This document shows positions 1 to 9,247 of a stretch of DNA of 23,720 nt, piece after piece. Position 1 is the stretch's first letter. Each line of letters starts with the position of its first letter. The stretch comes from Victivallales bacterium. Lineage in GTDB: Bacteria > Verrucomicrobiota > Lentisphaeria > Oligosphaerales > Lenti-02. Where the stretch lies: the NCBI GenBank assembly GCA_018648945.1, contig JABGQJ010000025.1:1-23720 (forward strand). Direction: 5' to 3'. The translations under genes were made by a program, and so were the position numbers. The notes beneath the pieces are model-generated. The model worked only from the letters and a program-made list of their open reading frames with translations. It was not told where the DNA came from and did not search any database.

Positions 1-1
1 G

Positions 2-160
2 GTCTACGTGACCGCCTTCCTGGATCGCGCTACGTTCCGTAAGTTCGCCCCTGAAATTGCGTGGGAGACGGAGGTGTGGATCGCCGAGGCACCCGATCAC
101 ATGGTCCATTTCAACGGCGACAAGTTCCTGGGGCCATACCGGCGCGACGACACCAAGTAG
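2..160 (+). CDS. C-terminal end of an unrecognised protein (partial)
   Basis: An open frame enters from the left edge and runs 52 codons to a TAG stop at 158-160. The visible residues are rich in aromatic and charged amino acids and end in RRDDTK. There is no membrane segment or cysteine motif. I recognise no family. The codon choice (third-position G/C) resembles the neighbouring genes and the frame has no internal stop, which supports real coding, but the fragment is short. It converges on gdhA, and the terminator at 251-293 lies between them. Confidence 0.55.
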   Translation, partial: VYVTAFLDRATFRKFAPEIAWETEVWIAEAPDHMVHFNGDKFLGPYRRDDTK

Positions 161-250
161 GTCAGTCCCCACTCGGCATCAGCGGGAACTGATGGCCGGG
201 CCTGGTAGTCTCGCATCCTGCGGGGTGATTGTGGACGACTAAGCTCGGGC

Positions 251-293
251 TAACGAAAACGGGCCTCCCCGTTGGTTGGCGGAGAGGCCCGTT
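251..293 (-). terminator. Rho-independent terminator after gdhA
   Basis: Read on the minus strand, a GC-rich stem (AACGGGCCTC paired with its complement, about 12 pairs with one imperfection, and a loop of about 10 bases) is followed by TTTTCGTT. It starts 33 bases beyond the gdhA stop codon. Because the genes converge, it may also stop the plus-strand gene ending at 160, although the U-tract is better on the minus strand. Confidence 0.8.
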
Positions 294-325
294 GAGCTAG
301 ATCCTAGGGATCTTCGGCAGGGGGA

Positions 326-1696
<1,371 letters not shown>

Positions 1697-1746
1697 CTAA
1701 CCTAGTTGGGTGTGCCTGCTGGCCGGCGAAGTCCGACCAAGCGCTT

Positions 1747-2724
1747 TTATCTACTGCCCTGGGTGTGACTGATGACCCGCAGCATGCGTTCGAGGCCCAC
1801 GAGTGCCGCTGGCCCAGGCACTGCAGCTTCACCGGCGAGAAACCGCCGGATGAGCAACCGCATGGAGTCCGGAAACAGGAAGCTCTGCGACTCGATACGG
1901 ATATCGGCACAGAAATGGCCGTCGCCATCCTTTGCGCCCTCGATATCGCATACCACGTTACCAAATTGGAGACGACGAACATTGCTTGGTTCGCCGTCGG
2001 TGTGATCGGTGTAAACTTCGGCCTCGAGCACCTTGCCGCCGGGCAGATCCACTTGGAACCGGGCGCGACCACAATGGTGCTGGAAGTCTGTCTGGAGGCT
2101 ATCCCAGCGAATCCTGCCCTGCGGGGCGAAGACTTGGAGGGCCCCCAGCATGTGTGGGGAGAGATCGACCCAGGTCCGGACGGGGTTTGGCCCCCGGCCA
2201 CGGGTGGGCGAGACGAGCTCGCCTCGGAACGTCAGGGGACGGTCTGCGCCGTGCAGTTCGTGGGCGAGGTCCAGGCAGATTTCGCTGGCTACCACGTACT
2301 GGGTACAGATGCCGAACAGCCGGCCGTTCTCCGCCGCCAAGGCCAGCAACTCTCTGGCCTGGGAAAGCAAGGTCTCTACTGGGAGCGAGGCATCATAGAC
2401 GAAGGGCTTCTCGCAGAGCACTTGGCAATCGGCTGCGAGAGCTGTCTTAGCGTGAGCGTAGTGCAGTTCGGGTGGCGTGCAGACATCCACGATATCGGGC
2501 TGTTCCGCGGCCAGCAGGGAGTCGAGGTCCGTGTACCCTCTGCCCGTGAAGCCGAACATGTCCCGGAGTCGGTCGGTGGTGGCGGCAAGCGATTCCTCGC
2601 TACTGCCGAGGATGGCGCAGACTTCCGCCCCCTCGACAGTCCACCAGTTGGCGTGGTGGCGACCGATACCGCTGGCGCCGAGAACGGCGACGCGAGGCCT
2701 CGGAGAAGGGGGGGATGCGCTCAT
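1747..2724 (-). CDS. Gfo/Idh/MocA-family oxidoreductase
   Basis: This is a 325-residue NAD(P)-dependent oxidoreductase. The N-terminal Rossmann fold shows VAVLGASGIGRHHANWW (about residues 12-28). The family signature CEKPF lies near residue 105; its lysine and proline are the usual cofactor and catalytic-loop residues. The C-terminal half is the mixed alpha/beta substrate domain. Family members act on sugars, inositols or other polyols; nothing here fixes the substrate. The ATG overlaps the stop of the upstream L7Ae-like gene (ATGA at 2721-2724), implying translational coupling and a shared transcript. It ends 83 bases before the gdhA start, in the same direction, so read-through into gdhA is possible; I see no clear terminator between them. 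Confidence 0.85.
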   Translation of the reverse strand: MSASPPSPRPRVAVLGASGIGRHHANWWTVEGAEVCAILGSSEESLAATTDRLRDMFGFTGRGYTDLDSLLAAEQPDIVDVCTPPELHYAHAKTALAADCQVLCEKPFVYDASLPVETLLSQARELLALAAENGRLFGICTQYVVASEICLDLAHELHGADRPLTFRGELVSPTRGRGPNPVRTWVDLSPHMLGALQVFAPQGRIRWDSLQTDFQHHCGRARFQVDLPGGKVLEAEVYTDHTDGEPSNVRRLQFGNVVCDIEGAKDGDGHFCADIRIESQSFLFPDSMRLLIRRFLAGEAAVPGPAALVGLERMLRVISHTQGSR

Positions 2725-3044
2725 GCGGGGGCCACCTCCGGGTTGGCCGGTGGTTCGGCAGCGCGGAGTGCCTTGAGCATGGAGTTCGCAAGGGGGCCGC
2801 GGTTGAATCCCAGGAGCTTCGTATTGTGGAAGCCGAAAAGGCGCTCGATGTCTGCACTCGTGAGGGCATTGACCTGCGGGCAGGGGAAGATAGCGGCAAG
2901 TTTTTGCCGACTGCGATCGCTCATGTCCGTCGTCATCAGCACGAAGGAGAGCTTCTTCCTGATCTGCACAAGACGCTCCCGCCCAACGACTACCTGCCTG
3001 GATCGCAGGGCAAATGGGGCGAGTTTTTCGAAGGCTTCTGACAA
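2721..3044 (-). CDS. L7Ae/L30e-like RNA-binding protein (tentative)
   Basis: This small 107-residue protein has an alternation of helices and strands resembling the ribosomal L7Ae/L30e/YlxQ fold: a basic helix (GRERLVQIRKKL, about residues 21-32), a strand FVLMTTDMSD followed by a helix SRQKL, then a second strand and helix ending near GFNRGPLANSMLKAL. Relatives bind kink-turn or similar RNA structures. The start is TTG at 3042-3044; no in-frame ATG or GTG precedes it before an upstream stop, and the ribosome site is weak (AAAGAAG). It overlaps the oxidoreductase by 4 bases, an unusual partner, since YlxQ normally sits near nusA-infB. The fold call rests on pattern recognition only. A generic hypothetical protein is the alternative. 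Confidence 0.55.
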   Translation of the reverse strand: MSEAFEKLAPFALRSRQVVVGRERLVQIRKKLSFVLMTTDMSDRSRQKLAAIFPCPQVNALTSADIERLFGFHNTKLLGFNRGPLANSMLKALRAAEPPANPEVAPA

Positions 3045-3457
3045 AATGATGCTTCTTTTATGTCATTCTTCCGGCATAAACACCTTAATATAGAAGCCTA
3101 TGGAGAATCGCCAAGCTGGCACAGCGGGAGTTTTGGGGAAATGTGCGATTCCCGCGCCTGCCGCGTGGGATCCCCCGGTTGGCATGGAGGCACGGGCACT
3201 GTGCAGCGCCAAGCTGTCGACCCATAGACGGGGTGGCGCGGAGATCCCATGGAGCCGTCTCGTTGGCGCAGGTCGCAGGTCGCAGGACGCGAGGAATGCG
3301 GAGAAGGTCATGACGCGAATGAGCGGCACAGGTAGGAAGCGGCCCTTTTTTTGTCAGTTTTCGCCATGGGGCTCTTGCAGGATCGCGGAGAGTGGTTATT
3401 GGTTACTTATGGAGCAGATGAGTAACCAGTAACCACTCCGAGTCCCGGTCCCGCCCG
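3045..3457. other. Gene-poor intergenic stretch
   Basis: This 413-base stretch lies between divergent genes. Open frames on both strands (3100-3432 plus, 3063-3329 minus) have compositions unlike proteins and no recognisable features. It holds a short tandem GCAGGTC repeat (about 3267-3286), a T7 run at 3345-3352 without a convincing stem, and the large inverted repeat described separately at 3391-3437. A weak minus-strand TATATT-like box lies around 3090 and could serve the L7Ae-like gene. Confidence 0.5.
3391..3437. promoter_or_regulatory. Four-heptamer inverted repeat, candidate operator
   Basis: Two 17-base arms (3391-3407 and 3421-3437) are inverted copies with one mismatch, separated by 13 bases. 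Each arm is itself a tandem pair of heptamers: GGTTATT and GGTTACT on the left, AGTAACC twice on the right. The structure ends 20 bases before the ATG of the helix-turn-helix gene. Four half-sites in this arrangement suggest binding of a dimer pair and autoregulation of that gene; an RNA hairpin acting as attenuator is the alternative. Confidence 0.6.
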
Positions 3458-4054
3458 ATGGTTGATCCTCGCCCAACTCAAGCCGCCCTGGCCGCCGCGT
3501 TCGCAGCCGAGCTCAAGTCTGCCCATGAGGCAGGTGGCTTCGGTAGCGTGCGCAAGGTCTCCGCCGACTTGGGGATCTCGCACAGCACGCTAGCCAGACT
3601 GCGTAACGAGGACCTTGACGCTGCGGGTCCCAAGACGTTGCGCCGCGTTGCCGACTACTACGGCATCAAGCTACCGAGCGGCCTAGACCTGACCGAGAAG
3701 AGGCGGGGGGTTGCCAAGGCGCGGCAAACTGCCGCTTTCTGTTGCGCGCCATGGTGTCCGACGAGCTCGGTTTCGCTGCTGAATGGCGAGTGGGTCATCC
3801 GGCCCCGGGTGCTGAGTGTTCCCGCTTCGCTGTTCGCCCAGGAGGACGGAGGGATCTGCCGGGAGTGCGGGACCGCATTGCGGCGTTCCTGCCCGAACCC
3901 CTCGTGCGGGCGCCCCTACAGCAAAGGCGGATTCTGCCCCTGGTGTGGCGAGCCGTACGTGGCCCGCGGCAACCTGGACGAGGATGCCATGCAGGAGTTG
4001 CGGGATCGCTCCGAGGCCGTGGGAAAGAGAATGGACCGAGTTGATGTCTACTAG
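3458..4054 (+). CDS. Helix-turn-helix protein with C-terminal zinc ribbons
   Basis: This 198-residue protein appears to be a DNA-binding regulator. Residues 31-70 read as an XRE-like helix-turn-helix: VRKVSADLGISHSTLARLR followed by a helix ending VADYYGI. The second half is cysteine-rich: C95, C96 and C100, then C134-x2-C137, C145-x4-C150 and C160-x2-C163, a pattern expected of two zinc ribbons (CRECG and CPWCG knuckles). No transmembrane segment is visible. The ATG at 3458 is the first possible start after an in-frame stop at 3419, but it has no Shine-Dalgarno sequence, so translation may be leaderless or weak. A 47-base inverted repeat sits immediately upstream and mreC follows after 99 bases. 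I do not recognise the exact family; regulation of its own gene or of the mre genes is inference. Confidence 0.75.
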   Translation: MVDPRPTQAALAAAFAAELKSAHEAGGFGSVRKVSADLGISHSTLARLRNEDLDAAGPKTLRRVADYYGIKLPSGLDLTEKRRGVAKARQTAAFCCAPWCPTSSVSLLNGEWVIRPRVLSVPASLFAQEDGGICRECGTALRRSCPNPSCGRPYSKGGFCPWCGEPYVARGNLDEDAMQELRDRSEAVGKRMDRVDVY

Positions 4055-4108
4055 CCTGCTCACCTCACACACATCGTCACGAAAGCTGCCAGCGTGCAAT
4101 AGGCCAGG
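4051..4108 (+). repeat. Direct repeat copy A, before mreC
   Basis: The first 47 bases match 9244-9290 without gaps at 35 positions, with 9 of the 12 differences being transitions. After a 5-base length difference, a shared AATAG-CCAGG block follows. An exact core, CACATCGTCACG, lies at 4070-4081. The copy begins at the base before the TAG stop codon of the preceding gene, exactly as copy B does after rodA. Confidence 0.65.
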
Positions 4109-4153
4109 CCAATGCCCGGCATGTGCCCGGGCCACGAAATCAGGAAACAGCTG

Positions 4154-5074
4154 ATGGCAAAGCAGGAGCGCAATGACAGTTCCCCGGATGCGCGTGCAGG
4201 TCGCGACGGTCTGTCCGTGCACCTGCCCTGGCTGATTGTCGCCGTGTTGGGCCTCTTCTTCCTGATTCTGCTTCCCCGAGCCCGTCAGGAGTCCCTGACG
4301 GCAACGGGGCGGCGTTTGGCTCCTGCGCTTGGGGGGAATGGCGATGGGGGCGCAGCAACGGATGCAGATGACGCACCCAGGCCGCAAGGCGGGTACCAAG
4401 CGCCCTTCAGAGCGAGATCGGCTGAGATCAACGCCTTAAGAGAGATTCTGCTGGGCCGCAAGTATCGCCAGAACCAGGAGATCGAGGCCGAAGTCCTCAA
4501 ACGCAGCCCGTTCGAGGGGTACTACACCGGAGACCTCCAACTCAACCGGGGTGCCGAGGATGGTGTCCGTGTCGGGATGGTCGTTGCCAACCGAGAGCGC
4601 GTGGCAGTCGGACGCATTGTCGCCCTGGGCAAGGTGACGAGCACGCTGCGTCTGGTCACTCATCCCAATCTCTCGATGAGCGTGTACGTGCCTTCCCGCA
4701 GTCTGAGCGCGATCACGAAGGCTGATGCGTCCCTTGTCGAAACGGGTGAGCTCGGTCTGTTGGCGCCGCCCCCTGCCCTGTTCGTGTCCGCGATTCAGGC
4801 TGACGAGATGAGGGGCTCCAAACGGGCAGAGCACAAACGTGACCCCCAGTTTCTTCAGCCTGGAGACCAAGTCGTGACCATGGGGGCTTCGGACCCCGCT
4901 AACTATGCGCACGGCGTGGTCGTGGGGACTGTTTCCCACCTGGCCTCAGTGAAGAAGAGCAGTGCGGGTTGGCCCCTGAGCGCCCGCGTGGTTCCTGGTC
5001 GTCTCGATAGCCTCAGGTATCTGAGGATCATTGTTCCCCCCGCTCTCCCGGCCCTGCCCCCCACCCAGCACTAG
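4154..5074 (+). CDS. mreC: Rod-shape-determining protein MreC
   Basis: This 306-residue, membrane-anchored periplasmic scaffold links the elongasome to the wall synthases. A single membrane anchor lies at about residues 24-40 (LPWLIVAVLGLFFLILL) after a charged cytoplasmic N-terminus. The MreC beta-barrel core follows: LNRGAEDGVRVGMVVANR, VGRIVALGKVTSTLRLVT and the second-barrel signature LQPGDQVVTMG with HGVVVGTV. The coiled-coil between anchor and core is short. The ATG at 4154 is chosen over an in-frame ATG at 4112 because AGGA lies 8 bases upstream and the anchor is then correctly placed. mreD follows after 12 bases, with mreC's final codons overlapping its ribosome site. mreB, the usual upstream partner, is not in this window. 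Confidence 0.88.
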   Translation: MAKQERNDSSPDARAGRDGLSVHLPWLIVAVLGLFFLILLPRARQESLTATGRRLAPALGGNGDGGAATDADDAPRPQGGYQAPFRARSAEINALREILLGRKYRQNQEIEAEVLKRSPFEGYYTGDLQLNRGAEDGVRVGMVVANRERVAVGRIVALGKVTSTLRLVTHPNLSMSVYVPSRSLSAITKADASLVETGELGLLAPPPALFVSAIQADEMRGSKRAEHKRDPQFLQPGDQVVTMGASDPANYAHGVVVGTVSHLASVKKSSAGWPLSARVVPGRLDSLRYLRIIVPPALPALPPTQH

Positions 5075-5086
5075 GAGGATTTCCCC

Positions 5087-5848
5087 GTGTCATCCCAGCG
5101 TGAGTTCCCCAAGTCCGCGAGCAAGAGCCCAGTACTGAACTGGAGTCTCTCCTGGAACCGCGAGTCCGCCTTTGTGAACGGGGCGTTCGCCAAATGGAGC
5201 AGGGAACAGGGGGCTGGGTTGCTGGCTGGGATGCGCATTCTTGCTGTCCTCGTGTGCGCCGTCTCGCTTGAATGGCACTTGGCACCGCTGGCGATTGCCG
5301 GCGGCGCGCCGCTGCCGGTCTTGGCACCAGTGGTTGCCTGTATCGTGCTGACGGGTTCCTACAAGCGCATGCTCTGGGCCTGCGTCGTGGCGGGCCTCCT
5401 GCACGATGCATTCTCCCCGTCGATGCCGTTCGGTTCCTCGGGGCTGATCTACCTTCTGGCGGGAGTGCTGGCGCGCGAGTTCTGCGATGGCCGCAGCCGC
5501 TGCACCCCGAGCGAGGAGTTCTTGGTGGGGGCGATGGTGACTGGTACCGTGATGCTGCTGGGGCACGGGATTCTGGCGGCCACGGGAGTGACTGGCAACG
5601 TCGCCACCGGCGTGCTTGTCCGGCGCGTGTTGGGGAGTGCCTTTGTGGCTGCTTTGGTCATGGTGCCTTTGTTGCGTGTGGGCAACGTGTTGGCGGGCAT
5701 CTTCCTGGCCCGGGCCTGCCGGTTGTTTGGGGGGCTGTTGGCTCTGCTGGCAGCATGGGCACTGCGCCATTTGAACTTCGCCGACCGTCCGGTTCACCAC
5801 TATCCGGACCACGACTATCCGGACCACCCCGTGCCAGCGGGCTCCTAG
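5087..5848 (+). CDS. mreD: Rod-shape-determining protein MreD
   Basis: This is a 253-residue integral membrane protein of the elongasome. About five hydrophobic segments run from residue 48 to about 230, including the MreD-like stretch GLLHDAFSP followed by PFGSSGLIYLLAG. It starts at GTG 5087 with AGGAGGA 7 bases upstream, a strong site that sets this start. The product is longer than typical MreD (about 160-180 residues) owing to a roughly 48-residue soluble N-terminus and a soluble tail. The tail contains a duplicated YPDH motif encoded by two 15-base tandem units (5799-5828). It lies 12 bases after mreC and 19 before the PBP2 gene, so one transcript is likely. MreD sequences diverge strongly, so the call leans on operon position as well as topology. 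Confidence 0.8.
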   Translation: MSSQREFPKSASKSPVLNWSLSWNRESAFVNGAFAKWSREQGAGLLAGMRILAVLVCAVSLEWHLAPLAIAGGAPLPVLAPVVACIVLTGSYKRMLWACVVAGLLHDAFSPSMPFGSSGLIYLLAGVLAREFCDGRSRCTPSEEFLVGAMVTGTVMLLGHGILAATGVTGNVATGVLVRRVLGSAFVAALVMVPLLRVGNVLAGIFLARACRLFGGLLALLAAWALRHLNFADRPVHHYPDHDYPDHPVPAGS

Positions 5849-5867
5849 CAGGCGGGAGCCGCAGGCC

Positions 5868-7730
5868 ATGGACACCGCAAAACAGCAGGGGGGAGAGGCG
5901 TCCGATCAGGTGCAATCGGCGGCAGCCGAAGATACTGCCGTGTGCAATCTGCGCTGGATGACCGTGGGCCTCGTTGCTCTTCTCGCTCTGCTGGGGGTGA
6001 CGCTCTTCGTTCATCAGGTCATTGGGGGCGGGGTCGCCGCGACAGCTTTGGAGCGGCGTCAGGCTGTCCGCCTTGCCAATGTGCCGGCGGAACGCGCACC
6101 GTTGCTGGCGAGTGGCGGCGAGGTGCTGGTCTACAGCAAGCCCGTGTATCGCTTCGTTCTTGACCTCAAGACACTGCGGCACCCCCGGGAACGTCTGGAA
6201 CACACCGTAGCCCGAGTGGCTGGTCGGCTGGCTCTGTTCGGACAGAAGTTCGATCCGGGGACGCTGCCCCTGACCCTGAGCAGTGCGCAGATCGAGCAAC
6301 GGATCAGGGCGTCAGGGCCGCTGGATTTCGTTCTCAACGAGGACTGGGGCGTATCCCCGGAAGCCGTGGCCCGGTTCGCCCGGTTCCGAGGCGAGTTCCC
6401 CGAGATCCGGCTTGAACTTTGGTACCGCCGCGAGTGTGTCGTGCCAGGGCCGCTCGCCAACACGCTGGGGCGGGTGGGGTGGCGTTCCCCTCGCCCGGTG
6501 CCGGGCGTTCGCCTTTGGTATGCGCGCAAGGAAATGCGCGGCCTGGAGGGGCTGGAGAAGGCGCTGGAGAATCTGTTGTGCGGTACGAGCGGCTATGAGA
6601 GCATCGTCGTGGACGCCATGGGGTTCCACCGGGTGGGAACCCTGGACCGCGTGGAACCTGTGCCCGCCAAAGCACCCCGGACAACCATCGACCTGCCGGT
6701 CCAGAGGTTGGGCGAGCGTTGCTTCCTGAGCGATGGCACGGGAGCGTTCCTCGTGCTTCAAGTGGGCGGGAGCCAGGTGCGAGCGCTGGGTAGCGCCCCT
6801 TTTGCTCCCTATGCCCCCACTCTCCTTGAGTACCGCGAACTGGAAGGGAAGTCGGCCACAGCTCCCTTCCTCGACCGGGCTCGCAGGTGGCGTTCCCCTC
6901 CCGGCAGCGTGTTCAAGATGATCCCGATCATCGCCGCTCTGGCGAGCGGCAAGCTCGACCCCGAGCAGCGGCTGTTCTGCAGTGGGAAATGCAGGGTCGG
7001 GGCAAGAGCCAAGGCCCGCGCCTGCTGGAAGAGCCATGGCTCCATCAATGCTGCGGAGGCGCTGGCCTTCTCGTGCAACTCGTTCGCCTATGAGGCCGCC
7101 AAACTCGCTGGCCCGGAGAATGTGGTGCTCTGGGCCCGGCGCTTCGGCATCGGGGCGGACCCGCAGGCCCCGCAGTATGGGCTGGGGGCAGCCCGCAGCC
7201 AGGTGATGGCCAAGTCGACCTGGCACTTGGGGGAGATCTACAACCTGGCCATCGGCAAGGGCGAGACTCTGACGACCATGGTTGCGTTGGCGAACTACGG
7301 AGCCGCGCTGGCCACGCGCCAGTTGGTGGCGCCGGTCTATGTGGAAGAGGACTCCCTGCCAGACGAAGCAAGACGGAGTCTGGTAGCGCGCGCCGTCCGT
7401 CCCCTGCCCTTGCCCGCAGCAGTTCAGGAGATCGTGTTCCGCGGCATGCTCGCTTGCACGGAAATGCGGGGCGGCACGGGCGGAGACGCTGCGTGCAGTG
7501 GTCTTCGGGTGCTGGCCAAGACGGGGACCGCAGTGCTGACTTCCGGCAAGCAGAACGCGTTGATGCTGGTCCTCGTGCCAGCAGAACGGCCGAAGTACTG
7601 CATCGTTTGCGCGATCCAGGACAGCGAGTCGGGCGGCGGGGGTACTGTCGGCCCGCGGATGGGGCGCTTCCTGGAAGGGCTCGTCGGCTTGGGGCGTCTG
7701 TCATCGGGAACACTAGCCAAGGACGACTGA
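5868..7730 (+). CDS. mrdA: Penicillin-binding protein 2, elongation transpeptidase
   Basis: This 620-residue class B penicillin-binding protein cross-links peptidoglycan in the periplasm during lateral growth, working with RodA. A single membrane anchor lies at about residues 28-46. The N-terminal dimerisation domain is followed by the transpeptidase domain with all three catalytic motifs: S347-x-x-K350 (GSVFK), S402-C-N404 and K551-T-G553. Several extra cysteines lie between the first two motifs (371, 375, 386), which is unusual and might form a disulfide. The length is close to the family norm of about 630. The ATG at 5868 follows a GGCGGGAG ribosome site 9 bases upstream. rodA starts 2 bases after its stop codon, the classic mrdA-rodA arrangement. 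Confidence 0.93.
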   Translation: MDTAKQQGGEASDQVQSAAAEDTAVCNLRWMTVGLVALLALLGVTLFVHQVIGGGVAATALERRQAVRLANVPAERAPLLASGGEVLVYSKPVYRFVLDLKTLRHPRERLEHTVARVAGRLALFGQKFDPGTLPLTLSSAQIEQRIRASGPLDFVLNEDWGVSPEAVARFARFRGEFPEIRLELWYRRECVVPGPLANTLGRVGWRSPRPVPGVRLWYARKEMRGLEGLEKALENLLCGTSGYESIVVDAMGFHRVGTLDRVEPVPAKAPRTTIDLPVQRLGERCFLSDGTGAFLVLQVGGSQVRALGSAPFAPYAPTLLEYRELEGKSATAPFLDRARRWRSPPGSVFKMIPIIAALASGKLDPEQRLFCSGKCRVGARAKARACWKSHGSINAAEALAFSCNSFAYEAAKLAGPENVVLWARRFGIGADPQAPQYGLGAARSQVMAKSTWHLGEIYNLAIGKGETLTTMVALANYGAALATRQLVAPVYVEEDSLPDEARRSLVARAVRPLPLPAAVQEIVFRGMLACTEMRGGTGGDAACSGLRVLAKTGTAVLTSGKQNALMLVLVPAERPKYCIVCAIQDSESGGGGTVGPRMGRFLEGLVGLGRLSSGTLAKDD

Positions 7731-7732
7731 CA

Positions 7733-9247
7733 ATGCTGTGGTTGGTCATGCAGGGGCTGGAGCGCCGCTTCCGCCATCTCTCAATCCTGACGGCCGCCGT
7801 TCTGCTGACGGGAACTGGCCTGTTCTTTATCGCCAGTACCTGCTATGCCGGCGAGGCGTTCCAGATGGGGACGGCTTGGCGAGGACAGTTGCAGTGGTGG
7901 TGTCTGGCCTTGCTGGTATGCGTGGCCTTTGCGCTGGCCGATTTCCGCAGCCACGGGGCCTTGGTTGGAGGTGGTTACTTGGTGTTCCTGGGGCTTCTGG
8001 TGGCCACTCTTCTGGGCGGAGAGACCCTCAATGGGGCGACGCGTTCTCTGAGTATCTTCGGCGCCCACTCCTTCCAGACAGGGATCCCGGCCCGGCTGTT
8101 CACGATCCTCGCCTTTTCGGCGTGGTTGGCGCGTCCTCCCATCCGCATGGCACCATTCTGGCATGGGGTGGTCGGGGTCTTGCTTGTGCTCGTGCCGGCA
8201 CTGCTGATCGCCATCCAGCCCGCGATGGGGAACGCGATGGTTCTGGTCTTGACCTGTACCCTGGTCTGGGTGGTGCATCGCGCCAACCCACAGGTGGTGA
8301 AATGGGGGGTGCTGGTCGCCATCCTCTCCTTCGCCTTGCTTGTCCCGACCCTGGCTTGGGTGCGCCGTCAGAATATCGAGCCGGCGAGGGTCGAGGAAGC
8401 ACTTGCGTGGTGGCCATACCGGCACCACCGGCAACGGCTGGCGCAGTTCCTCGATCCCTACGGCGACAGAGGAAACGAGCAGCAGATTGGGCTGTGCCTG
8501 CGGTCCGGGGGGGCTTGGGGCAAGGGCTGGTTTCGCGGTGATATCCAGAATGGCGGCTTCCTCCCGCATGGCGTGGCGGGCAGCGATTACATCATTGCCA
8601 CCATTGGCGAGGAGGCAGGCTTCCTGGGGTGTAGCAGCGTTCTGGCTCTCTGTGTCGTCCTCGTGGTGCTCTGCCTTCGAGTCGGGGCTCAGACCACTGA
8701 CCCCTGGGGGAGACTGGTCTGCGCCGGAATCGCGTTCCTCTTCGCTTCCCAGGTCCTTATATCGGTCGGGATGGCGTTAAGATTGTGCCCAATCATCGGC
8801 TTGACGATCCCGTTTGTCGGCCGCGGAGGCACCCTGTTGGTGGCTGCCTACATGGGGCTCGGCATCGTGATGAGCATACAACGGTTTACTGTGCAGTCCC
8901 TTGGAACGATTGGCGAGCAGACAATCTGCGAAGTGCACCCCCCCCGCGAGATCATGTACCGGGAGGACCCGGATACGGTGGTCATCGATCTCTTCCCCTA
9001 TGGGCCGATGAAGCTCCTGCTGCGGATGCGCTGGGAGCGAGCGGCGGCGACGCTGGAGCTGAGGGGTCACGACGCGCTGACCATGAACAGTCCGAAGCCG
9101 CGACGACGACGAGAGAGGAAGCCCAAGAGCTACCGCAAGGGGACCTATGAGTTCCCCGGATTCCGGGATCTCCTATTCTTCCGGCAGGCACCAACGCACG
9201 ACGGTGCCGACAGGGAAAGAGAAGACGACGAGGGCGATTCCGTCTAG
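7733..9247 (+). CDS. rodA: RodA, SEDS peptidoglycan glycosyltransferase
   Basis: This 504-residue polytopic membrane enzyme polymerises lipid II into glycan strands, paired with PBP2. SEDS hallmarks are present: the large periplasmic loop with FLDPYGDRGNEQQIG, GGAWGKGWFRG and LPHGVAGSDYIIATIGEE. D285 in that last stretch corresponds to the catalytic aspartate of RodA. The last membrane pair includes FVGRGGTLL, near the usual SYGGSS. The ATG at 7733 has AAGGA 9 bases upstream; the frame is open far upstream inside mrdA, but that overlaps coding sequence. The unusual part is a cytoplasmic tail of about 118 residues after residue 386, with an amphipathic stretch, a very basic segment (RRRRERKPK) and an acidic end. 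Typical RodA stops near 370-400. Confidence 0.93.
   Translation: MLWLVMQGLERRFRHLSILTAAVLLTGTGLFFIASTCYAGEAFQMGTAWRGQLQWWCLALLVCVAFALADFRSHGALVGGGYLVFLGLLVATLLGGETLNGATRSLSIFGAHSFQTGIPARLFTILAFSAWLARPPIRMAPFWHGVVGVLLVLVPALLIAIQPAMGNAMVLVLTCTLVWVVHRANPQVVKWGVLVAILSFALLVPTLAWVRRQNIEPARVEEALAWWPYRHHRQRLAQFLDPYGDRGNEQQIGLCLRSGGAWGKGWFRGDIQNGGFLPHGVAGSDYIIATIGEEAGFLGCSSVLALCVVLVVLCLRVGAQTTDPWGRLVCAGIAFLFASQVLISVGMALRLCPIIGLTIPFVGRGGTLLVAAYMGLGIVMSIQRFTVQSLGTIGEQTICEVHPPREIMYREDPDTVVIDLFPYGPMKLLLRMRWERAAATLELRGHDALTMNSPKPRRRRERKPKSYRKGTYEFPGFRDLLFFRQAPTHDGADREREDDEGDSV

Noticed and set aside
7454..7732. Upstream extension of rodA
   Set aside because: The frame is open, but it overlaps mrdA and is Arg-rich; ATG 7733 has a ribosome site and begins at the first membrane helix.
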